Shown: positions 32,894-43,104, numbered from the stretch's first letter. The stretch: 64,000 bases of DNA from Acholeplasmataceae bacterium (GCA_021108415.1 JAIOQX010000002.1:1-64000); one strand, 5' to 3'. The notes: a model not told the origin generated them from the letters alone. Numbers and translations: made by a program.

Positions 32894-34508
32894 ATTTATA
32901 TATTTGTTTTCTTTGATCTTTTAATTGATCATGAGATAAATATGAATCAAATGTACCTTCATAACTATAAGATCCAATATCTCCAATTTCTACGACTTTA
33001 TTTGTTACAGATTGTAACAATCTATGGTCATGAGATACTAAAATCATTGCACCTTTAAAATTTGATAATCCATTGTCAACAGACTGAATCGTTTCTAAGT
33101 CAAGATGATTGGTTGGTGAATCAATAATCAGTGTATTGGCTTGAGATAACATCATCTTTGAAAACATGCAACGCATCTTTTCTCCACCTGATAAGAATTT
33201 GACTTCTTTTAAAGCTTGTTCACCACTAAATAGCATGCGACCTAAAAATCCTCTGATATATGTTTCCGCTGGTTCTTTAGAATATTGTCTTAACCATTCA
33301 ACTAGATTTAAGTCATTATTTTCAAAATACTTATGGTTTTCACCAGGAAAATAAGATTTACTAACAGTTTGACCCCATTTAAGTGTACCTGTTGTAGGTT
33401 TTAATTCACCAGCTAATACTCTTAGTAAAGCTGTTTTTGCTAAATCATTTTTCCCAACTAAAGCAATTTTATCTTCACGATTAATAATAAATGAGACATT
33501 CTCAAATAAAACATTTCCATCAACAGTTAATCCAAGATTATTAACTTCAAGTACATCTTTACCTAATACTTTTTCAATATCAAATCCAATAAAGGGATAT
33601 TTTCTTGATGATGGAACAATTTCATCTAATTCTATTTTTTCTAAAGATTTTTTTCTTGAAGTTGCTTGACTAGATTTTGATAAGTTTGCACTAAATCTTG
33701 CGATAAAGTTTTTTAATTCTAAGATGCGTTCTTCTTTTTTCTTATTTTTATCAGCCATTAATTTTTGAACAAGTGCTGAAGATTCTAACCAAAAATCATA
33801 GTTTCCTGGATATAATTTTGCTTGAAAATAATCAATATCAACCATATGTGTACACACATTATTTAAAAAGTGTCTATCATGTGATACAGTAATGACTGTA
33901 TTTTCATAGTTTATAAGATATTCTTCTAACCAATTGATTGCTTCAAAATCCAAGTGATTGGTAGGCTCATCAAGTAATAAGATATCAGGGTTTCCAAATA
34001 ATGCTTGAGCAAGTAAAACTTTAACTTTATTTTTAGGTAAAATGTCACTCATTTTTTTGTTAAAATCTTCCATTGGTACATTTAAACCATTTAAGAGTTT
34101 TTCTGCATCTACTTCAGCATTCCATCCATCAAGTTCTGCAAATAATATCTCTAAATCAGCTAATTGATATCCCTCTGCCTCTGTTAAATCCATTTTTTCG
34201 TAAAAGACTTCTTTATCTTTCATGATTTGGAATAACTCTTTGTATCCCATAATGACTGTTTCTAATACAGTGTATTGGTCAAAAGCATTTTGATTTTGAT
34301 TAAGTGTAGCTAGTCTTTTATCTTTTTCAATAATAATATCTCCAGAAGTTGCTTTCTTTTCTCCTGAGAGTAACTTTAAAAATGTTGTTTTTCCAGCTCC
34401 ATTTGCACCAATAATGCCATAGCAATTTCCTGGCACGAATTTTAGATTTACATCAGTAAATATCTTTTTATCTGGAAATATTAAACTTAAATTTGATACT
34501 GCGATCAT
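32892..34508 (-). CDS. ABC-F family ATPase (YbiT/YkpA-like)
   Basis: A soluble protein of 538 residues with two ABC domains and a linker, the layout of ribosome-acting ABC-F factors. ABC1 has GANGAGKTTFLKLL (residues 34-47) and LLLDEPTNHLD; its signature is replaced by MSDILPKNKVKVLLAQAL, as in YbiT-type proteins. ABC2 has a degenerate Walker A GKNDLAKT and a normal signature LSGGEKMR, with LIIDSPTNHLD in place of DEP. The linker is rich in Lys and Glu. A housekeeping translation role is more likely than antibiotic resistance. It has its own promoter. Confidence 0.9.
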   Translation of the reverse strand: MIAVSNLSLIFPDKKIFTDVNLKFVPGNCYGIIGANGAGKTTFLKLLSGEKKATSGDIIIEKDKRLATLNQNQNAFDQYTVLETVIMGYKELFQIMKDKEVFYEKMDLTEAEGYQLADLEILFAELDGWNAEVDAEKLLNGLNVPMEDFNKKMSDILPKNKVKVLLAQALFGNPDILLLDEPTNHLDFEAINWLEEYLINYENTVITVSHDRHFLNNVCTHMVDIDYFQAKLYPGNYDFWLESSALVQKLMADKNKKKEERILELKNFIARFSANLSKSSQATSRKKSLEKIELDEIVPSSRKYPFIGFDIEKVLGKDVLEVNNLGLTVDGNVLFENVSFIINREDKIALVGKNDLAKTALLRVLAGELKPTTGTLKWGQTVSKSYFPGENHKYFENNDLNLVEWLRQYSKEPAETYIRGFLGRMLFSGEQALKEVKFLSGGEKMRCMFSKMMLSQANTLIIDSPTNHLDLETIQSVDNGLSNFKGAMILVSHDHRLLQSVTNKVVEIGDIGSYSYEGTFDSYLSHDQLKDQRKQIYK

Positions 34509-34509
34509 G

Positions 34510-34604
34510 TTTTTACCTCTACTTCATAAAAAAGTGCTAAAAGTCACGTATTTATACGCTCTTATAGCCCGATTTAGTTTACACGATTGTTCAGTCTTTG
34601 TCAA
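34510..34604 (-). promoter_or_regulatory. Promoter and foldable leader of the ABC-F gene
   Basis: TTGACA (34599-34604), 17-base spacer, TAAACT (34576-34581). The leader of about 60 bases has a hairpin CGTAT-AA-ATACG and then GTG-ACTTTTAG-CAC followed by six T residues, which resembles a weak terminator 30 bases before the start codon. Attenuation is possible but uncertain. Confidence 0.5.
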
Positions 34605-34624
34605 GAATAAACGCTATCAAAGAC

Positions 34625-34661
34625 TATAAAAAAGAAAACTGAATAATCATCAGTTTTCTTT
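34625..34661 (-). terminator. Terminator at the end of the ornithine operon
   Basis: AAAGAAAACTGA (34631-34642) and TCAGTTTTCTTT (34650-34661) form a perfect 12-bp stem; the minus strand continues with T residues. It lies 25 bases after the argF stop codon. Confidence 0.85.
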
Positions 34662-34685
34662 ATCTATAAATTATCTAACTTTTAA

Positions 34686-35702
34686 TTAAAAATCATTACT
34701 TAGAGATGCTAAAATCACAGCTTTAATCGTATGCATTCTATTACCTGCTTCTTCAAAAACAACACTTTGTTTTGATTCAATCACTTCATCAGTTACTTCA
34801 AGCTCGCCATTTGCTACACAAGGATATGTTTTTCCAAATTCAAGAGCTGTAGATTTACCAACTTCTGTATCAAGACTATGAAATGCTGGTAAACAATGCA
34901 TGAAGATTGCGTTTTTGCTAGCTTGATCCATAATTTTTTTAGTAACTTGATACTGATGAAGCTCTTTAATTCTCTTCATCCATACGTCTTTAGGTTCTCC
35001 CATTGAAACCCAAACATCTGTGTAAATAACATCACTATCTATTGCACCTTTAATAGGATCTTCTTCAAAAGAGAGTGTTGCCCCAGTTGTTTTAGCAATC
35101 TCTAAACAGATGTCAACTAATTCTTTTGCTGGCCATAATGCTTTAGGTGCTACCGCTTTAAAATGCATACCCATTTTTGCACACCCTATCATTAATGAAT
35201 TACCCATATTATTTCTTGCGTCTCCATAATAAGTAAACTTAATGTCTTTCAAGTATCCAAAGTTTTCTTGAATGGTTAAAAAATCAGCTAAGATTTGTGT
35301 TGGATGAAAATCATCTGTTAGTCCATTATAAACTGGAACACCTGAATAATCTGCTAACGCTTGAACATCAGATTGTAGATAGCCCCTAAATTCAATTCCA
35401 TCATACATTTTTCCTAAGACTCGTGCAGTATCTTTAACACTTTCTTTTTTACCCATCTGTGATCCTGTAGGTCCAAGATATGTTGTCTGACATCCAAGAT
35501 CAGTTGAGCCTACTTCAAATGCACATCTTGTTCTTGTAGAATCTTTTTGAAAAAGTAAAACAATATTTTTACCTTCTAAATGACGATGTTGTATACCTTG
35601 GATTTTCTCTTCTTTAAGCCTTTTAGCTAAATTGATCAAATATTGAATTTCCTCTGGTTTGTAATCAAGTAACGTCAGTAAACTTCTTCCTTTTAAATTC
35701 AT
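34686..35702 (-). CDS. argF: Ornithine carbamoyltransferase, probably catabolic
   Basis: It interconverts ornithine plus carbamoyl phosphate with citrulline. The carbamoyl-phosphate site [10 protein letters not shown] (near residue 55), the ornithine loop DVWVSMGEP (near 230) and FMHCLPAFH (near 270) are intact, and the sequence follows the E. coli ArgF/ArcB type throughout. Start placed at 35702 (338 aa): AAGGAG lies seven bases upstream and its ATG overlaps the alr stop (ATGA). The open frame upstream is inside alr. As last gene of the ornithine operon it most likely runs towards ornithine from citrulline (arginine deiminase pathway, arcB-like); arcA and arcC are not in the window. Confidence 0.93.
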   Translation of the reverse strand: MNLKGRSLLTLLDYKPEEIQYLINLAKRLKEEKIQGIQHRHLEGKNIVLLFQKDSTRTRCAFEVGSTDLGCQTTYLGPTGSQMGKKESVKDTARVLGKMYDGIEFRGYLQSDVQALADYSGVPVYNGLTDDFHPTQILADFLTIQENFGYLKDIKFTYYGDARNNMGNSLMIGCAKMGMHFKAVAPKALWPAKELVDICLEIAKTTGATLSFEEDPIKGAIDSDVIYTDVWVSMGEPKDVWMKRIKELHQYQVTKKIMDQASKNAIFMHCLPAFHSLDTEVGKSTALEFGKTYPCVANGELEVTDEVIESKQSVVFEEAGNRMHTIKAVILASLSNDF

Positions 35703-36787
35703 AATTTTTCTCCTTTTATATATATTCTTGGTACTCTTTTTGAGATATTTGTACATACTTCATAAACATGTGTTTCTTGATTTTTTGCAACCTCATCGAT
35801 AGAAATCAAATGCCCAAATAACGTCACTTCATCCCCAACTTCACAATCATTGTCGATAGAGACAAACATCGCATCCATACAAATTAGACCAATTGTCTTA
35901 TATCTCTTATTGTTAATTTCTACATCATTACTTCTATTTTTTCTAATCCAACCATCTGCATATCCAATGGGTATGATTGCGATACGTTCTTTTGTCACAG
36001 CAGTATATGTAGCACCATATCCTAGGCTTTCTCCTGCTTTAAGATTTTTAATTTGAACAATTCTACTCTTTAAGGTCAACGCTGGCGTTAATCCTTTTTT
36101 TGATCGATCCAATGTTAATCCATACAAGGAGATACCTAATCTAATATGAGTTGTAAAATCATATCTATTTTCATATTTAATCGCAGATGAAGAGTTTGAT
36201 ATATGTATCATTTTAGGTTTAACTTTTATGTCATCAAGAATTTCTATAAATCTTTTAACTTGTTGATTATATATTTTTATATCATCATTTGCGGTTGCAA
36301 AATGAGTATATATACCTAAAAGATTTATCGTTTTATGCATTTGAATTTCTTCAATAAGTTTTATGATTTCATCTTTATCTTTTAATCCGTATCGATTCAT
36401 ACCTGTATCTATTTTCAAATGAACATCTAATTTTAAGTTTGTTTCTAATAAGGCTTTAATGATATGCTGATCATATAAGGTAATGTCTATTCTATATTGT
36501 TGTGCTATAGCTAATTGTTCCTTTAATATAGGTCCTAACATTAAAATCTTGATCTGATCATTTTCTTTTCTTAATTCGATTGCTTCTTCAAGTAAGGAGA
36601 CTGCAAACATCTGATATCCCAAATCATATAAATAATGCATAATTGGAATGGCTCCATGTCCATAACCATCAGCTTTAATGACAGGAATAATCGTTTTATT
36701 TAAATTGATTTCTTTAACATATTCAAGATTACTTTTAATTGCCAAAAGATCTATTTCTAGCCATGTTGGTCTATAGATTTCAGACAT
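35699..36787 (-). CDS. alr: Alanine racemase (fold-type III PLP enzyme)
   Basis: A full-length alanine racemase (362 aa) with the PLP lysine in [11 protein letters not shown] (near residue 38), the [11 protein letters not shown] block (near 205) and the C-terminal catalytic Tyr in GYGATYTA (near 260) with DAMFVSID. The ATG at 36787 starts within the last eight bases of orr; an upstream TTG-type extension is unneeded. In a wall-less cell it is not needed for peptidoglycan. OrtA/OrtB release D-alanine in the family's known reaction, so conversion to L-alanine is the likely job here. Confidence 0.92.
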   Translation of the reverse strand: MSEIYRPTWLEIDLLAIKSNLEYVKEINLNKTIIPVIKADGYGHGAIPIMHYLYDLGYQMFAVSLLEEAIELRKENDQIKILMLGPILKEQLAIAQQYRIDITLYDQHIIKALLETNLKLDVHLKIDTGMNRYGLKDKDEIIKLIEEIQMHKTINLLGIYTHFATANDDIKIYNQQVKRFIEILDDIKVKPKMIHISNSSSAIKYENRYDFTTHIRLGISLYGLTLDRSKKGLTPALTLKSRIVQIKNLKAGESLGYGATYTAVTKERIAIIPIGYADGWIRKNRSNDVEINNKRYKTIGLICMDAMFVSIDNDCEVGDEVTLFGHLISIDEVAKNQETHVYEVCTNISKRVPRIYIKGEKL

Positions 36788-37829
36788 AGTCTTTTTCCAC
36801 ATAATTTGATTGCATCAAACTTAACACTGCACCATATTTTAGTTTAAATGTTAAGACATCTCCAATTTTATATGTACCTTCTTTTATCTCTATAAGTAGG
36901 TGATCACTACTTGCTCCAATAAACTCTATTCCCTTTAATGGATATAGGTCATGATAATCAACTGCTTGTCTTCCAATCGCAAGAATTGCTCTTTTCATCA
37001 TGCCTTTATCACGATATTCAATCTTATGACCAAATGCATCATATCCTAAATCGCCTTCTGGATATGATGGTTTATCTTTAATTTCTACAATTTCAACTTT
37101 TAGGGTAATCACATCATCATATAAATGATCTATTTTTTCTTGATAAGCTGTTTCCCTACCTAGAATCAAAGCCTCTCCTAAGCGAAGGTTGTTGATGAAA
37201 GGAGGAAGGCTTTGACTCAAAAGCATAGGTATTGATGATGAATTACCACCAGAAATAATGTCTAACTTGTAATTAAGTTGTGTTTCTATTAGATCTTTAA
37301 TTTGTTTCAATTTAAGATATGTTTCTTGAGTAGGTCTGACTGAACCATAACATGTTAAATTAGTTCCAATACCTTTTAAGTGTATATGAGATAGATTTAG
37401 AACATGCTTGATATCGTCAAGGTTAAAATCTTTATAATAAATGCCTTCTCTTAAATCACCTAGATCAAACATTAATATGACTTCATGTCTTTTATTCATT
37501 TGTTTAGCAATTTCATTTAATTTATCAATGACTTTAATCTCAGAATTTAAAGACATATCTACATATTTAACTACTAAGCTTAACTCAGATAATGCAGGTA
37601 TTCTAAGATATACTTTTTTCTTATGTGTTTTCATATGCATTAAGTTTTCTAATTTAGAATCCGCAATATATTCAACATTTGATTGATTCAAAACTTGCAT
37701 CAATTGTTCATCATTAGAAAAGACTTTAGATACTGCCATTAGAGAAACTTGATGCTTATGACATAAATTGGTCAAATAATCAACATTAAATGCATATTTT
37801 TTTGGATCAATGATCACTTTAGGATACAT
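36780..37829 (-). CDS. orr: Ornithine racemase (Orr type, alanine-racemase N-domain family)
   Basis: A PLP-dependent racemase (349 aa) of the Orr/YhfX type, which turns L-ornithine into D-ornithine, the substrate of ornithine aminomutase. The PLP lysine lies in LMAVSKVFSND (near residue 34), and GGNSSSIPML and NLRLGEALILGRET are conserved blocks. AAAGGAGC precedes the start, which follows the mutL stop directly. Family assignment rests on sequence and operon position; substrate specificity is inferred from the neighbours. Confidence 0.88.
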   Translation of the reverse strand: MYPKVIIDPKKYAFNVDYLTNLCHKHQVSLMAVSKVFSNDEQLMQVLNQSNVEYIADSKLENLMHMKTHKKKVYLRIPALSELSLVVKYVDMSLNSEIKVIDKLNEIAKQMNKRHEVILMFDLGDLREGIYYKDFNLDDIKHVLNLSHIHLKGIGTNLTCYGSVRPTQETYLKLKQIKDLIETQLNYKLDIISGGNSSSIPMLLSQSLPPFINNLRLGEALILGRETAYQEKIDHLYDDVITLKVEIVEIKDKPSYPEGDLGYDAFGHKIEYRDKGMMKRAILAIGRQAVDYHDLYPLKGIEFIGASSDHLLIEIKEGTYKIGDVLTFKLKYGAVLSLMQSNYVEKDYV

Positions 37830-39176
37830 TTAATCAGCTCCTTTGATATAAGTGTTTTTTAAGTACAACTTCACTTTCTCTTTATATGTTAAAGATAGGA
37901 CACCAAGAGATGCAAATATATAATTTATATCTTTATAAATGTTTACATGCATGCTTGGAATAAGTTTATTGACTTGAGTATCTAAATACATCTTAATATG
38001 TTTATCAATGGTTAAATGATTTAGACATGCTCCACCGGTAAGATAGATATTTTTAACTTCACTTAAATCTTTTCCATCTGGAATGACTTTCATACCATTG
38101 GTTGTATAAACTCTTCTTAAATCGCCTACATGGCGGTCTAGTGCGCGATATACACATGTTTGCGTCAACATATCAATTAATTGTTTCCCTTTTTCTGTTT
38201 GAGGGATAAATGGTTCTTTTTGGATTAAATCAAGGACTTGTTTTTCGTCTAAACCAAGTGTTTGATAAATCTCTTTCTTATTAGATTGATTTAGAACTAA
38301 TAATCGATTGATGTATACACCTAAATCACCTTCTACTGTTCTTTTAAAGATAGGTTCACCATCATGATATTTCTGATAAATTTCTTTTGGTTCGCATACT
38401 GAATGTATATCAGTGGTTGCGCCACCAACATCAATGGTTAGAACACCTGGATTTAACTCATTCAAAATCAATGTCGTTTCCATGACAGCACCTGGTGTTG
38501 GAATGATATGCGAATTGATCATTTGATAAATTTTATCCATACCTTTAGCTTTAATGATATGCTTTTCAAAGGTTTGATAGATTGACGCTCTAAGTGGAAG
38601 TATATTAAAATCATCAACTCTTGGATATACATTTTCAACGATTGTTAAATCTTTTATTTTTAAATCTTTAATACGATCATGATTTGCAATATTTCCGCTA
38701 TAAATCATTGGAATATCAAGATCTTTAACTTTTAAAAGATTTTGATAACTGACTTCTTTTTCACCATAATCTGTACCACCTGCGATAATGATAATATTCG
38801 GTTTTATTTTTTTAATCTGAGCAATATGATAATCATCGATTAAATTGGCAGTTATTAAATGAATATTTGCGCCTGCATTTAGTGCAGCTTCTTTTGCTGC
38901 TTTAGCAGTCATGTCATAGACAAGTCCATGAACTGTTATTTTTAAGCCACCAGCAGCACTTGAAGTCGCATGCATTTCTTTATATTCAAGACTTTCTATA
39001 TTTAAATTTTTCTTTAAATCAGAAATTGCTGATTCAAGTCCTATAGTTACATCCGATTCAACTGTTGTTCTTGCAAATCCTCTTCCGATAAATCTTAAAG
39101 GTTCATCAAATAAGTTAAATGCATTAACAATCGTAGTCGTTGATCCTATTTCGGCGACTAATACATCAATTTTCAT
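37830..39176 (-). CDS. GlmL/MutL-family actin-fold ATPase, putative aminomutase reactivase
   Basis: A protein of 448 residues with the ASKHA phosphate-binding loops AEIGSTTTIVNAF (near residue 8) and TIDVGGATTDIHSV (near 240), and a third conserved patch LTGGACLNHL. The GlmL/MutL family is found next to B12-dependent carbon-skeleton and amino mutases and is thought to act as a chaperone or reactivase for them. The start at 39176 overlaps the oraE end by 11 bases. Its place between oraE and orr supports a role on the ornithine aminomutase. Confidence 0.85.
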   Translation of the reverse strand: MKIDVLVAEIGSTTTIVNAFNLFDEPLRFIGRGFARTTVESDVTIGLESAISDLKKNLNIESLEYKEMHATSSAAGGLKITVHGLVYDMTAKAAKEAALNAGANIHLITANLIDDYHIAQIKKIKPNIIIIAGGTDYGEKEVSYQNLLKVKDLDIPMIYSGNIANHDRIKDLKIKDLTIVENVYPRVDDFNILPLRASIYQTFEKHIIKAKGMDKIYQMINSHIIPTPGAVMETTLILNELNPGVLTIDVGGATTDIHSVCEPKEIYQKYHDGEPIFKRTVEGDLGVYINRLLVLNQSNKKEIYQTLGLDEKQVLDLIQKEPFIPQTEKGKQLIDMLTQTCVYRALDRHVGDLRRVYTTNGMKVIPDGKDLSEVKNIYLTGGACLNHLTIDKHIKMYLDTQVNKLIPSMHVNIYKDINYIFASLGVLSLTYKEKVKLYLKNTYIKGAD

Positions 39177-41367
39177 AGATTTTTTTATGTTTCTTAACGA
39201 TAAATGAGGCAACGTCTATCCCATGAGTTCCTCGACTAAATCCTTGATCCATACCGTTGGCTTTAGCAATCTCTGGAGTGACTTGTGTTCCACCAGCTAT
39301 GATAATTAACTTATCTCTAACACCTTTTTCAATAGCATAATCGTTTAATTTTTGCATATTCTTATAATGAATATCATCATGTGAAATAATGAGTGAAATC
39401 ATGACGACACATGCATCTTCTTCAATAGCTGCATCAATAAATTTTTCAATTGGTACAGATGTTCCTAAATACGTATAATTAAGACCATATTTTTCAATTC
39501 CGCCATGTTTTATATCCAAGATTTCTCTCATTCCTACTGAATGTTCATCACTTCCGCCAGTCCCTGCAATAACTTTTAGATTGTGTTTTTTTACATAAGC
39601 TAAGATATCATCTGCTGGAAGATTTTCTTCCTTTTTAATGATTTTTAATTTTGTCATATCAATATCAAAATCTACAACACCTTTAATTTGTATTCTAGTT
39701 CCTTCACTTGGATGCATGACTTCTGAGTGAATGACTTCAACAGAAGATAAATTCATCTTTTTGCCTAGTTCTAAAGCAGCTGCTTCTGCAATTGTTTTTT
39801 CAGTTGGAAAAAATAAATCAACTGTTACAATGCCATCAGCTAACCATTGAACTTCTGGTTTTAATAAATTTTTATTTCGATATATTTCATTTACGTCTAA
39901 TCTTTGATTTACATTATCTTCCATATCTAGTTCATCTATGTATTGGATTTTATCAGGATTTTCAAATGTTGAACCGTTAATTAACGCTTCTGGATGATCA
40001 ATTAATTTTTCATCATATTGAGCAACATTATTATATCCATAGTGAGCTGATACAGGAGCTAGATAATCTTTAGCACGTTTATATGTCGTATCAGTGCCAA
40101 TACCACCATCTATTTTTCTGCTAATTCCATCATCCATACGCTCTGGATACAATCCACTATCTACAAACATACCTTGTTCGACAGCATTGAAATAGCCACC
40201 CATTTCAATCATTTCTTCCATCATCAAAATAGAGCGTATTTGTAACTCACGTTTTGTTTCAAACAATTTAGAATCCTTTTTAAACTCAAGCATACTCATT
40301 AAATCATCCATACCAACCATCGCTTGTTTAGCTGTATCAAGTGCTTCAATATTAAACATATGCCAAGGTACATTACGTCCTTCATCAGGTGTGATGGTTG
40401 ATTGTATATCAGCTGAAGTTAATTTAGAGATCAAAAGATTTAAAACATGTGTGACAGTTGCTTCTCTGGTAGATGAGTCCATATACTTTGTATTCATTTG
40501 TGCACGCATCTTATATGCACTGAAAAACTCACGCAATGCTAATGCATAAGGTAGGTTTAGTTTGATATCTGGACTAGGTGCAGCAGCTGGAGGTACTGTT
40601 GATAGACAAATTAAATCTGGTGCAATACCAACTCTTTCACTAAATCTAGAATTTATACCATGCTGAACTAAAAGCTCTGGCATAACTTTCCATGCTTCTC
40701 TTGCTGTTGCATTTGCATTATGTGCGCCATCAATTTGAGCAAGACCACCAAAAGCCATGATACGTTTAGATTCAGCAGCATCTACAAAACTTCTAATCAT
40801 ATTTATATTTCTATATAAAACGTTATATTGTGGATCTTGATGAGCGCCATTAACGCCTTCTTCAGTAAACATTACTGCAATTTCAGGACCTGCAACACCT
40901 GAGACATATGAATGATAGTTAATTGGTCTTCCAACTTCTTCTTCGATGATGTCAAGTGCTTTTCTTTGTGCTCTAACTTGTTTTCTTGTAATTGGAACGC
41001 CACCCACACCTTGGGGTGTACCCTCTAAGAGTCCATCCATATGAGACTGTCCTGCTGTTCTAATCACCATAATATGATCTGCACCATGATAGGCTGCCAT
41101 GCGCATTCTTCTGATATCATCTTCAAAACGACCTGATGCGATTTCTGTTGTAATCGTCGCATCTGGTTGAGGATCAATATGATTTAAGTATCTTGCGCTT
41201 GGAAGTGATACATAATTCTTAAGTGAATCAGAGATATCAACATAATGAAATTCTCCAATGTCTTGAGGATTTTTTGTTCGCCAAATCCAACCTTTTCGCT
41301 TTGGTCTATAATTTTCTAAATTTTCTAAAATATGTCTAATATCTAGTTTTTCATTAGGTTTTATCAT
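39166..41367 (-). CDS. oraE: D-ornithine 4,5-aminomutase, large subunit (OraE)
   Basis: With OraS it moves the terminal amino group of D-ornithine to give 2,4-diaminopentanoate, using adenosylcobalamin and PLP. The 733-residue protein has a TIM-barrel part with GQSHMDGLLEGTPQGVGG (near residue 105) and a C-terminal B12-binding Rossmann domain with the lower-ligand motif DEHSVG (about residues 606-611, DxHxxG). AAGGAGG precedes the start, which overlaps the oraS stop by four bases. Length and motifs agree with the clostridial enzyme. Confidence 0.95.
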   Translation of the reverse strand: MIKPNEKLDIRHILENLENYRPKRKGWIWRTKNPQDIGEFHYVDISDSLKNYVSLPSARYLNHIDPQPDATITTEIASGRFEDDIRRMRMAAYHGADHIMVIRTAGQSHMDGLLEGTPQGVGGVPITRKQVRAQRKALDIIEEEVGRPINYHSYVSGVAGPEIAVMFTEEGVNGAHQDPQYNVLYRNINMIRSFVDAAESKRIMAFGGLAQIDGAHNANATAREAWKVMPELLVQHGINSRFSERVGIAPDLICLSTVPPAAAPSPDIKLNLPYALALREFFSAYKMRAQMNTKYMDSSTREATVTHVLNLLISKLTSADIQSTITPDEGRNVPWHMFNIEALDTAKQAMVGMDDLMSMLEFKKDSKLFETKRELQIRSILMMEEMIEMGGYFNAVEQGMFVDSGLYPERMDDGISRKIDGGIGTDTTYKRAKDYLAPVSAHYGYNNVAQYDEKLIDHPEALINGSTFENPDKIQYIDELDMEDNVNQRLDVNEIYRNKNLLKPEVQWLADGIVTVDLFFPTEKTIAEAAALELGKKMNLSSVEVIHSEVMHPSEGTRIQIKGVVDFDIDMTKLKIIKKEENLPADDILAYVKKHNLKVIAGTGGSDEHSVGMREILDIKHGGIEKYGLNYTYLGTSVPIEKFIDAAIEEDACVVMISLIISHDDIHYKNMQKLNDYAIEKGVRDKLIIIAGGTQVTPEIAKANGMDQGFSRGTHGIDVASFIVKKHKKIYEN

Positions 41368-41720
41368 TTGAATGCCTCCTTAATCGCTTTAAAATCACTA
41401 GATTCTAAAAGTTTAAGACCTGCATCTCTAATATCTAAATGATTGAGTTTTGCATACTTATAAATGACGTGACCTGCACCATGTGTAATTAGATTTTGCT
41501 CTAGTATAAGATCTACGATTGATTTTGCCTCTATTGACGAAAAACCCATTCTAAGCAAAACAGATCTTTCAATGGAAGGTGAGGTATATGTGTATGCTAA
41601 ATCTATGATTGGATCAAGCATTTTATCTAAGAGTTCATAGAAATATATTTTTAACTCTTGATCTGTCTTGTTTTGTAAATGTTTACTTCTTTCTAAATAA
41701 TCATCTTTTCTAGTTTTCAT
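41364..41720 (-). CDS. oraS: D-ornithine 4,5-aminomutase, small subunit (OraS)
   Basis: A small partner (118 aa) of OraE, required for the heterodimeric aminomutase. It begins MKTRKDDYLERSKHL and contains PSIERSVLLRMGFSS and the conserved C-terminal HGAGHVIYKYAKLN. It overlaps ortB by 11 bases and oraE by four, so all three are translationally coupled. GGAGGA precedes the start. Confidence 0.92.
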   Translation of the reverse strand: MKTRKDDYLERSKHLQNKTDQELKIYFYELLDKMLDPIIDLAYTYTSPSIERSVLLRMGFSSIEAKSIVDLILEQNLITHGAGHVIYKYAKLNHLDIRDAGLKLLESSDFKAIKEAFK

Positions 41721-43104
41721 TTATGTCCTCCATCATCTCTTTTATCTTTTTAATATCTGTATTTAATTCATCTTTTAAAAACTCATATTCTATGTTTGTG
41801 AATACCTTATCTTTATGATGTTTTAAATATGATCTTTTCAAATCATCTAATTGGATTTCTTGGTATGTAACATCTTTTCCTGATAAAGGAAATACTAAGT
41901 TATAACCTGGTATTTCTTTTTCATCTGTTTTAAACTCTAATCGAATACCTTGATCTTTAGCAAACGAGATTTGACTGTTAAAATGTTTTCCAGCACCTGT
42001 GTATTCACTTTCTTGAACGACTATAATTTCATCTTCTTTCATTTCTTGAGCAAGTGAAAATGCTGCAGCCAAACTAATATTTCCTGCAGGACCTCTTTCC
42101 ATACCTTCAAGTAAAGCTAATGCCTCTGTGATGAAAAAAACTGATCCTTGAGTCATTAAAACGTATCTATCCATATATCTTAACGGTCTTGCTGCTGATC
42201 TAGGAACATCAGATCTATCAGGAAATGTAGAAAATGGAATGCCAAATCCAGTGTGTCCTGTTGTAAAAGATTTTAGATTAAAATCATGATCACTTGCCAT
42301 ATGAAGACCAGATAGGTCTACACTTGCTGCAATAATCTTAGTTTTTTTTGCGCCATGATATTTTAATCCTCTTGCAGTACCTGTAAGATTGCCTCCACCA
42401 GCATTTGTTATCACAACTGCATCTGGATATTGATTATGTTTTTTTAACATCTCATCAGCAATTTCATATCCAAGTGTCTCAATACCTTTAATCCCGTATG
42501 GTGAATATAAAGATGCATTAAAATATTTTGTTTCATCTAGTATATTTAAAAATTCATAAAATAATTCTGGTCCAACAGATAATTGAATAACCTCAGCACC
42601 ATAAGCTTCACAACGTCTTGCTTTTTCAATAATTTCTGGTTGACTAATATCTTTTGAATCAAAAACTTCTTGTACGATGATACATTTTAAATTAAGTCTT
42701 GCTGCCATTGCTGCTACTGCAGCACCATAATTACCACTTGTTGCTGCAACGACTCCTTTATAGCCCATTTTTTTGGCATGATAAACACTAATCACTGCTC
42801 GTCTTGCTTTAAATGAACCACTCAAATTAAGTGCTTCATCTTTTAAAAATATGCGAGCTCCATACCCTTTTTTCGCAAACTTTCTTGCATATTTAGTGAT
42901 TTGTTTCAATTCTACAAGTGGTGTATGTCCGACTTGATTATCTTCTTGTATAGCTTTTACAGTTTCGAAATCATATCCAGCATCATTCATCATTTTTTCA
43001 TAATCAAATGCGATACCTTCTGTTTCAAATTGATCATAATCGAGTTTTAAAGAGGCTTTCATAATCTCCTGTTTTTTTGACATAATTTTTTCATACTTAG
43101 TCAT
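41710..43104 (-). CDS. ortB: 2-amino-4-ketopentanoate thiolase, beta subunit (OrtB)
   Basis: A fold-type II PLP enzyme (464 aa), related to threonine synthase and diaminopropionate lyases, that with OrtA cleaves 2-amino-4-ketopentanoate with CoA to acetyl-CoA and D-alanine. The PLP lysine lies in LSGSFKARRAVISV (near residue 105), with ATSGNYGAAVAAMA and GGGNLTGTARGL binding phosphate. The start follows GGAGGA inside the end of ortA (8-base overlap). Length and position next to ortA and oraS match the clostridial ornithine cluster. Confidence 0.93.
   Translation of the reverse strand: MTKYEKIMSKKQEIMKASLKLDYDQFETEGIAFDYEKMMNDAGYDFETVKAIQEDNQVGHTPLVELKQITKYARKFAKKGYGARIFLKDEALNLSGSFKARRAVISVYHAKKMGYKGVVAATSGNYGAAVAAMAARLNLKCIIVQEVFDSKDISQPEIIEKARRCEAYGAEVIQLSVGPELFYEFLNILDETKYFNASLYSPYGIKGIETLGYEIADEMLKKHNQYPDAVVITNAGGGNLTGTARGLKYHGAKKTKIIAASVDLSGLHMASDHDFNLKSFTTGHTGFGIPFSTFPDRSDVPRSAARPLRYMDRYVLMTQGSVFFITEALALLEGMERGPAGNISLAAAFSLAQEMKEDEIIVVQESEYTGAGKHFNSQISFAKDQGIRLEFKTDEKEIPGYNLVFPLSGKDVTYQEIQLDDLKRSYLKHHKDKVFTNIEYEFLKDELNTDIKKIKEMMEDINEN

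Noticed and set aside
34607-34622. cre site upstream of the ABC-F promoter (TGATAGCGTTTATT)
   Set aside because: Two mismatches at fixed positions and a location upstream of the -35 make it weak.
34686-35702. Putrescine carbamoyltransferase or knotted YgeW-type enzyme
   Set aside because: The sequence follows the classical ArgF/ArcB pattern closely and the ornithine operon context supports ornithine as substrate.
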